64,000 bases of DNA, from the NCBI GenBank assembly GCA_015039365.1, contig WION01000035.1, forward strand, positions 186,001 to 250,000. The letters run 5' to 3'. The notes beneath the pieces were generated by a model that worked only from the letters and a program-made list of their open reading frames with translations, was not told where the DNA came from and made no database searches. This DNA is from Amanita rubescens (taxonomy: Eukaryota; Basidiomycota; Agaricomycetes; Agaricales; Amanitaceae). Numbering within the stretch: position 1 is the stretch's first letter; the number at the start of each line of letters is the position of its first letter. The translations under genes were made by a program, and so were the position numbers. Shown piece by piece: positions 57,733-64,000 of the stretch.

Positions 57733-57812
57733 TGCCTGTTTGGCTTAGTAGTTATGATGCTCATTAATTTTTGCCTGGCTGAGAGTTCAAATCCCGGTAT
57801 GCTCAACCTTTT
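57733..57812 (+). repeat. tRNA-like (SINE-type) sequence with Pol III A and B boxes
   Basis: TGGCTTAGTAGTTA resembles an A box, and GAGTTCAAATCCCG, about 43 bp downstream, resembles a B box, followed by TTTTT. Arms do not fold into a clean tRNA, so a tRNA-derived element is more likely than a functional tRNA gene. Confidence 0.5.
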
Positions 57813-57903
57813 TACACCTTCAGCTTTACCCATACTGCATTTTGACTTATATCTACGAGAGCATAGCTCACACAGCTCACACAGCAATCATTTGTGTCGT
57901 TAG

Positions 57904-57982
57904 AAAAAGGTGGGTCAAGCTGGAATTGAACCCTCAACCAAACAAAAATATATGGTGCCTTAACCGCTAAGCCACACAGTAA
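57904..57982 (-). repeat. Second tRNA-like sequence, inverted relative to the first
   Basis: On the minus strand, TGTGGCTTAGCGGTTAAGG (A-box-like) and GGGTTCAATTCC (B-box-like) are followed by a T-rich end (CCTTTTTC). It resembles the sequence at 57733-57812 along its length, including the T run in the middle. Confidence 0.5.
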
Positions 57983-58371
57983 CTTGAAGTATTGGTTCAT
58001 ATGTATCTGATATAGGACAGCTATGCCTCTCTACCAAGATTAAGGACCAGGAAATGCAGGGAAGCAACAACAATATAACTCAGGTGCACGCAGAGAATAA
58101 ATGACGGCGAGGAAGAATATTTTGATTATTCCTTTCAGTGACATCGTTATGTCACATCGTGCCGAGCATTTGTTTACTATTGTTAAGTACCAGTCTCCCT
58201 GGAGCAAGCGGCTTACATAACATCGTCAAGCCTCAAGCGCCGCTCCGTGAGACTGGGTAGGAGTCTGGGATGTTGTCGAAAAAAAAAAGAGATAAGCGTG
58301 ACTGTTAGTGTGACGTGACAACTACGACGCGTATACCTTGACATCGACGCTTTATTCGTGCACTACCTTCG

Positions 58372-59838
58372 ATGATAGTGACAAAGACCGCGACTTTGGC
58401 CCCTGGGAGCCTCAAAGCATACTACCAGGCAAAAATAGAAGCGTCAGAAATCCTCATCAACCAGAAAACACAGAATCTCCGGCGTTTGGAAGCTCAGCGG
58501 AATGCGTTGAATGCCCGAGGTGCGTCATCGGTATGATTGTGCTAACAAACCGTAACCCGTCAATGAAGTTAGATTACTCCGTGAGGAGTTGCAACTATTA
58601 CATGAGCCAGGTAGTTATGTCGGCGAAGTCGTCAGAGTTATGGGGAAGAACAAAGTGTTAGTAAAGGTGCAACCCGAGGGAAAATACAGTGCGTTTTCAC
58701 TTTTCCACACCGTGCCACTTACAGAGCATCTCCGCCAGTCGTCGACGTTGATTCAGACACTGACGTCAACACCCTGAAACCATCCTTGCGGGTCGCTCTC
58801 CGCTCAGATTCATATACCATTCATAAAATCTTGCCAAACAAAGTCGATCCGCTTGTGTCACTTATGATGGTTGAGAAAGTGCCAGACAGTACCTATGAAA
58901 TGGTCGGCGGTCTTGATAAACAAATCAAAGAAATCAAGGAAGTAATCGAGCTTCCTGTCAAACATCCAGAGTTATTTGAAGCTCTCGGGATCGCCCAACC
59001 GAAGGGTGTACTGCTGTACGGACCCCCTGGGACGGGGAAGACGCTTCTGGCACGTGCGGTGGCACACCACACGGATTGCAAATTTATTCGAGTGAGCGGG
59101 AGCGAGTTGGTACAGAAGTATATTGGCGAGGGTAGCCGTATGGTGCGCGAGCTATTCGTAATGGCTAGGGAACACGCGCCAAGCATCATATTCATGGACG
59201 AGATTGATTCCATCGGAAGTTCTAGAGGGGAGAGCGGGAGTGGCGGTGGTGATTCAGAGGTGCAAAGGACGATGTTGGAATTGCTAAACCAGTTGGACGG
59301 GTTCGAATCTACAAAGAACATCAAAGTAATCATGGCGACGAATCGTATAGGTTGGTGTAATCATGGTTCTGGTTTTGGACTCGCTGCTCATCGTTTTGCG
59401 ATAGATATTTTGGATTCGGCTCTCCTTCGGCCAGGACGAATAGATAGAAAGATTGAATTCCCTCCCCCAGGCCCTGAAGCACGTGTGGCGATTCTACGCA
59501 TCCACTCACGCAAGGTATGGCGTATATGTGGACACCCTACCTGAATAGTTGCTAATATTATATCAAGATGTCATTACAACGAGGCATCAATCTACGCGCC
59601 CTTGCAGAAAAAATGGGTCAATGTTCTGGTGCCGAGGTTCGTGGTATCTGTACGGAAGCGGGTATGTACGCGCTTCGGGAACGTCGACAACATGTGACAC
59701 AGGAAGACTTTGAGTTCGCAGTCGCGAAGGTTCGTCAATCTGATGCTTTGTTGATCATCCAGATATATTGATCTTGTTTGACAGGTGCTGAAGAAGAACC
59801 AGGAAGGAAATACATCCGTCAACAAACTATTCTCATGA
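58372..59838 (+). CDS. RPT6: 26S proteasome regulatory ATPase Rpt6
   Basis: An AAA ATPase of the 19S base that unfolds substrates for the proteasome. Exons are 58372-58519, 58569-58688, 58727-59349, about 59405-59514, about 59569-59731 and about 59785-59838. The N-terminal coiled coil ([33 protein letters not shown]) is followed by the OB-like part ([15 protein letters not shown]) and the AAA domain: [20 protein letters not shown] (Walker A), [11 protein letters not shown] (Walker B), [38 protein letters not shown] and [20 protein letters not shown]. The C-terminus is [35 protein letters not shown] and the C-terminal part point to Rpt6. No frame breaks. A TIR element sits 96 bp upstream, inside the expected promoter or 5' leader. 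Confidence 0.93.
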
Positions 59839-60483
59839 TCCTTGTTCTTTTGGAACGGCGTCGTATTCCACGTGTATTCGTAATCTGCAATTTTACATCT
59901 CTTTTCTTAATTGGGTTGCGGAACGGCTTCATATGGATCCAAAGTGTGCCCGTAGAAGCAACGGGTATGTGTTTTTTGCGACGCTACCTAATGGATTAGG
60001 TGATGCTGAATATAAAGGTTAATTATATTCTCCCTGTGATTCGCTGATTTACCATAGACTCGGGTAGAAGGAAGAATAGAGCTCTTCATTGTTAAGCCTG
60101 CCGGACTTATCGCTTCTTGTCTGCGACCCTGCTTATGCCGCTTTCCGTCAAATTTGAATGCCATCTCATGCCATGGTAGGCGTTCAGGGCCCAAATACAC
60201 GTACGCTCAATTCAGCTTCTTCCGTAATCGGGCGCAAATATGAGTCATGATTTTGTGGGTGTGTGTATCCTGTTTACCTTATTTAGGTTCCGCAGCGCTT
60301 ATAGACGCTCGTCTAGTGGGTACGACACGGGGAACTATACATTCCGACATTGTGTTCCATTCTTGATGTGACTCTCCAAAGTGCGGTGCAGCCACGAGGC
60401 ATTGCTTTTTAAGCTCTGGTCGGCCGTCCGTGATCAATCATCCCCCAGTCCTTCATCTTGGGTGACTGACTCAGTGGACTAGC
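59839..60483. other. Intergenic, nothing recognised
   Basis: About 645 bp between RPT6 and the helicase gene. It should include the promoter of the helicase. No gene or repeat supported. Confidence 0.4.
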
Positions 60484-63400
60484 ATGCCAAATTGTCCAAA
60501 CGTTCTAGCCCGTGGTACATGCGCTCAGCCCGACTGTCAATATGAACATCATATCCTTGTCTGCGAGCCCTGTGGTTTTCTAGCACCCAACGAAGGGGCG
60601 CTAAATTTTCACCGGAATGGACGTCGTCATCATAATCGCGTGTCCGGGAAAAGTACAATCTATCACTGTTCCCTCTGTGGGACGAACGTCGGCAGCGGAT
60701 GCTGGAACCAACATATTGCGGGATCCAAACACCAGAAACGCGCCAAACGAAACAATGTTGTACCAGACATTGAACCGTTGCAAGGTATTGACGTCGTGGG
60801 ACAGAAGTATTGCAATACCTGCAAGCAGGCCATGCCGATCGCTTCATGGGCGATGCATCAGCACACCGCTGCACACAAAATGAGGGAAGTGTACGCCTCG
60901 TATAGAGCTGCGCTTGATGAGGCGGAAAAAGACAAGAATGGTATTGTCGTAGATGGTAACTTCGATTTCAATTTCGTAGATCCCACCCGCGCCTCTCTTG
61001 GAGTAGATTCGACTGTTGTATTGAAAACAACAACGCCCAATTTACGGGTCAAGTTGGTTTCGTTGAACCGTGTATCATCCAGGGCGGGTACAGACACGAC
61101 GTCAGTTGTGATTCCTTTTCACTTGTTTGTGAAGCTAATCCTAAAACTCTTCAGCTTCTCCGTTGTTCCAGACGGCAACAATCGAGATATTACCCCTAGA
61201 TCAAGCGTCAAGCTTATTGTCACGCTCAAGCAAATGTACATCGGCCGCTACGAGGACCGATTGGAGATGACATTCGAGGATGTTCAACTCAGAAAGCGAT
61301 TCTTAATTTCACGGGCTATCAATGCTGTAGTAGGAAACAAAGAAGAGCATGAGAGACTGAAGGCTAAGGCACCATATGTGCCGCGACGTAGAACGGAAAG
61401 AAAACCCGAAGCAAGGATCGTTGAAGGTGTCAAGCCGCCCGCTCTCAATATTATTCCCTATGTCGGCAAACTCCCGATGGCGCCCATTCCCAATGGATTG
61501 TTGGCGATGCTATCGGAGGGTTCTGTCAAGGAAACAGTTGATCGCCTTCGAAGGGCATATTTGCCAGCAACCCTTGATTCTGATTCATTTGCCAGACATT
61601 TCCGAACATTGATATGGATTGAAGAACAACGATCGAAGTGAGTAATTTTGGAACATCTACAAGTGAGCGTAGTTGACTCATGGGTCGTAGCGAGGACCTC
61701 CAACATTATGATATAATTGATGCCACGCTTCAAAAACATAATAGCTACTTCTAGTAAGCTAATTTTACTATCCGCAGCTTGATATGCTTGCTCATGGTTA
61801 TAGTGTTGAAGTTCCCGGATTGGCGGAAAAGCGGCCGAGCGTGCTCGTCGGTAAGTTTAAGTGTATTACTCCTTCCCTGGCCTTATTGGCACTGAAATAC
61901 GGCAGGGGATCGCATCCTCGTTCAACAACGCGGTGCACCTGAAGGGCATTGGTACGAAGGATATGTCCATGTCGTTCGACAGAAGGAAGTCGGACTCCGA
62001 TTCCACCGCTCCTTCTCTGGATGGAGTGAAGGCGAGCGATATCATGTTCGATTCAAGCTGAATAGAATTCCCTTCAGGCGACAACACCATGCTCTTGATC
62101 TGGTTTTCCAAGAAGATCGTATACTATTTCCTAACGCCAGTCATGCGATATCTCTTCCTCGTATTGACTCGACGCTCGCTCTCGCGCCCAGATTCTACAA
62201 TCCAGATATTGCGTCCAATCCACAACAAGCACGAGCTGTGATGTCAATCACAAAGCTTCCACCGGGTTCTCCTGCTTTTGTGATCTTTGGCCCGTGAGTC
62301 TCGTACTTCTCTTCTCTTTACTGGTAGACTAATAGTTCTACAGTTTCGGAACCGGCAAGACAAGTACAATGATAGAAGCCATCCTTCAAGTCCTTGATGC
62401 AAAACCCGTAGCCCGCATTCTTGTATGCGCGCCAAGCAACTCGGCCGCAGATCTGATCGTTACGAAATTACGTTCTATCTTGGACAACGAGAAGCTTTTC
62501 CGGTTCATGGCTCCCTCACGCTCCAAGAACCAGGTTCCGGACGACGTCTTTCCGTATACGTACTTGAAGGATGATATCCATTTTGGTGTGCCGATGAACA
62601 AGATTAAGCGCTTCAAAGTCATTGTCTCTACCTGTGTTTCTGCTTCATTCGCTGCGGGCATCGGACTTCCCCGTGGTCATTTTACGCACATTTTCATCGA
62701 TGAAGCAGGTCAGGCCACCGAGCCCGAAGCCATGATCAGTATCAAAACACTTGCAGACTCGAACACAAATATCATTCTCGCGGGCGACCCTAAACAGCTT
62801 GGGCCCATTATTCGCTCCCCCGTTGCCAGAGAACTTGGGTTACAAAAGAGTTACTTGGAAAGATTGATGGACCGCGATGTTTATGAAATTGACCACTATT
62901 CTGGATTGACGTACGTCTTAGATCTCATTGATACCTGTTTCTCAAGCCTTCTCAGTGTTATCAAATTATTACAAAACTATCGTTCACACCCTGCCATTCT
63001 CAAGTTCCCGAACGAACAATTCTATCGTGGCGAATTACAAGCCAAAGCTAGCCCAGCAAAAATCAACAAGTACTTGGGTTCTTCGATATTAGCGTCCCCA
63101 ACTTTCCCTGTTGTATTCCATGCAGTTTTCGGAAAGGATGACCGAGAGGCATCGTCACCTTCTTTCTTCAACGTCGATGAGATATTGCAAATTAAACAAT
63201 ATGTTGAAAGGTTACGAGCCGATAGAGAGCACCGTACAAGTAAGCAACAAACGTGCCAATATGAGTGATTGTTGTTGCTGACTTTGTTCCTAGCGGAGGA
63301 CGACATTGGAATAATTGCTCCATATCATGCGCAATGTGTTAAAATTCGTACTGCTCTCCGAGGATTCGCTGATGGAATCAAAGTCGGTAGCGTAGAGGAG

Positions 63401-63917
63401 TTCCAAGGACAGGTCAGTTATTGGATACATTCGTAAAACTGCGCTATATCATGGTTTTAGGAACGGCCAGTCATAATCATATCGACAGTGCGCAGTAGCA
63501 AGGAGTTCATCGAGTATGATCTTCGTCATACCTTGGGTTTCGTGGCGAACCCTCGTCGATTCAATGGTTCGTGGCAACTCTACAATATATATCACAGGCA
63601 TGCCTGAGGCGCGATTAGTTGCAGTTACTCGAACTAAGGCGCTCCTGATTATTATTGGCGACCATCAGGTATTGTCGTTGGACCCTTTGTGGAGGTCTTT
63701 TTTGAATTACGTCTATAATAACGGGGGATGGAGGGGTCCACATCCCGATTGGGATACAACTGCAGAAGCTGACATCAAGGGTGGTTATGACACAGTTGTC
63801 CGTGAGCGTGCAAAGGCCGACATGAATGAATTTGCAAGTCGTATGGAAGCATTGATGAGGGAAGAGACAGATGATAATGGTGCTGGAGTGGATCAGCCTT
63901 GGAGAGATGTTGAATAG
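60484..63917 (+). CDS. SDE3/MOV10-type RNA helicase with N-terminal zinc fingers
   Basis: A superfamily-1 helicase. Plant SDE3 and animal MOV10 act in RNA silencing and control of transposons. The N-terminus has a CCCH-like start ([20 protein letters not shown]) and C2H2-like fingers ([60 protein letters not shown]). A beta-rich region follows, then Walker [11 protein letters not shown] (across the intron at 62295-62342), [13 protein letters not shown] (DEAG box), [56 protein letters not shown] and [20 protein letters not shown] (acceptor at 63617-63618). Introns are small and junctions are in frame. The C-terminus is acidic. The gene appears intact and CpG-rich. A link to silencing of the transposable elements here is plausible but not shown. 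Confidence 0.9.
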
Positions 63918-64000
63918 AATCATCTGTAAATGCAATACTGATTAAATTCTTTGCTTTGTCGACGGAGTTTGTCTCAGGTGGAAATGGTCTGGTGGTGTGT

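Larger units (their letters stand above)
57458..58267. mobile_element. Non-autonomous TIR element (MITE-like), 810 bp, 9-bp target-site duplication
   Basis: The ends CAGACTCCTACCCAGTCTCA (left, + strand) and the reverse complement at the right end match over about 95-105 bp with small indels. GGATGTTGT stands directly outside both ends (57449-57457 and 58268-58276), a perfect 9-bp target-site duplication. No transposase is encoded. The 9-bp duplication favours a Mutator-like origin over hAT (8 bp), but superfamily is inference. The interior holds two inverted tRNA-like sequences. The right end lies 96 bp before the RPT6 start codon. Confidence 0.88.

Noticed and set aside
57733..57812. Functional tRNA gene
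   Set aside because: A- and B-box-like motifs are present, but acceptor and anticodon arms do not pair convincingly and the copy lies inside a transposable element with an inverted partner.

Overview
The window is nuclear DNA of a filamentous basidiomycete, most likely an Agaricomycete. Genes have many short spliceosomal introns (about 46-80 nt, GT-AG with some GC-AG), and the gene set is typical of the group: CBM19 secreted protein, Zn2Cys6 factor, Fet3/Ftr1 iron uptake, questin-oxidase-like protein, HNH_2 protein, NB-ARC/TPR protein. A Rhizoctonia/Ceratobasidium-like fungus would fit, but that is inference. There is no bacterial, organellar or CRISPR content.

Layout. 0-17 kb: the 3' part of a Bur1/Cdk9 kinase (+), a CBM19 secreted protein (-), a decayed kinase-like gene (+), a low-complexity protein (-), a SMI1/KNR4-like remnant (-), an intact MYND-finger gene (+), a transposase fragment (-), an HNH_2 nuclease-domain gene (+) and a nine-exon serine hydroxymethyltransferase with an 8-nt microexon (-). 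17.4-25.4 kb: a CpG-depleted island with one GTPase gene. Its 3' half is an array of about 78 consecutive 3-nt segments, each bounded by AG on the left and GT on the right and separated by 46-81-nt intron-like units. 26-41 kb: a Zn2Cys6 regulator, a high-affinity iron uptake cluster (FET3 -, decayed FTR1 copy +, intact FTR1 +) with GATA-type iron-repressor palindromes in the promoters, an MSS51-C protein (-) and a questin-oxidase-like protein (+). 42-57.4 kb: a von Willebrand A family (three complete copies and one truncated by a 1.3-kb segmental duplication), a second CpG-depleted island with an NB-ARC protein carrying about 21 TPR units, and an RNase T2 gene (-). 57.4-64 kb: an 810-bp terminal-inverted-repeat element with a perfect 9-bp target-site duplication 96 bp upstream of the proteasome ATPase gene RPT6, then an SDE3/MOV10-type RNA helicase.

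The main discovery candidate is the GTPase array. All flanking exons that I could phase are in phase 0, every AG-to-GT segment is 3 nt (one may be 6), none of about 78 triplets is a stop codon, and the triplets vary far more than the introns between them. In the oldest-looking units only the splice sites survive. This is what a gene with dozens of single-codon exons would look like; I know of no described precedent, and cDNA would decide it.

Several otherwise conserved genes (bur1, CBM19, HNH_2, FET3, RNase T2, kinase-like) carry apparent one-base frame breaks, several of them in homopolymer runs. SHMT, FTR1, RPT6, the helicase, MYND and questin-oxidase genes read through cleanly. Some breaks may be sequencing errors, others real decay. 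Exon coordinates are hand-derived.
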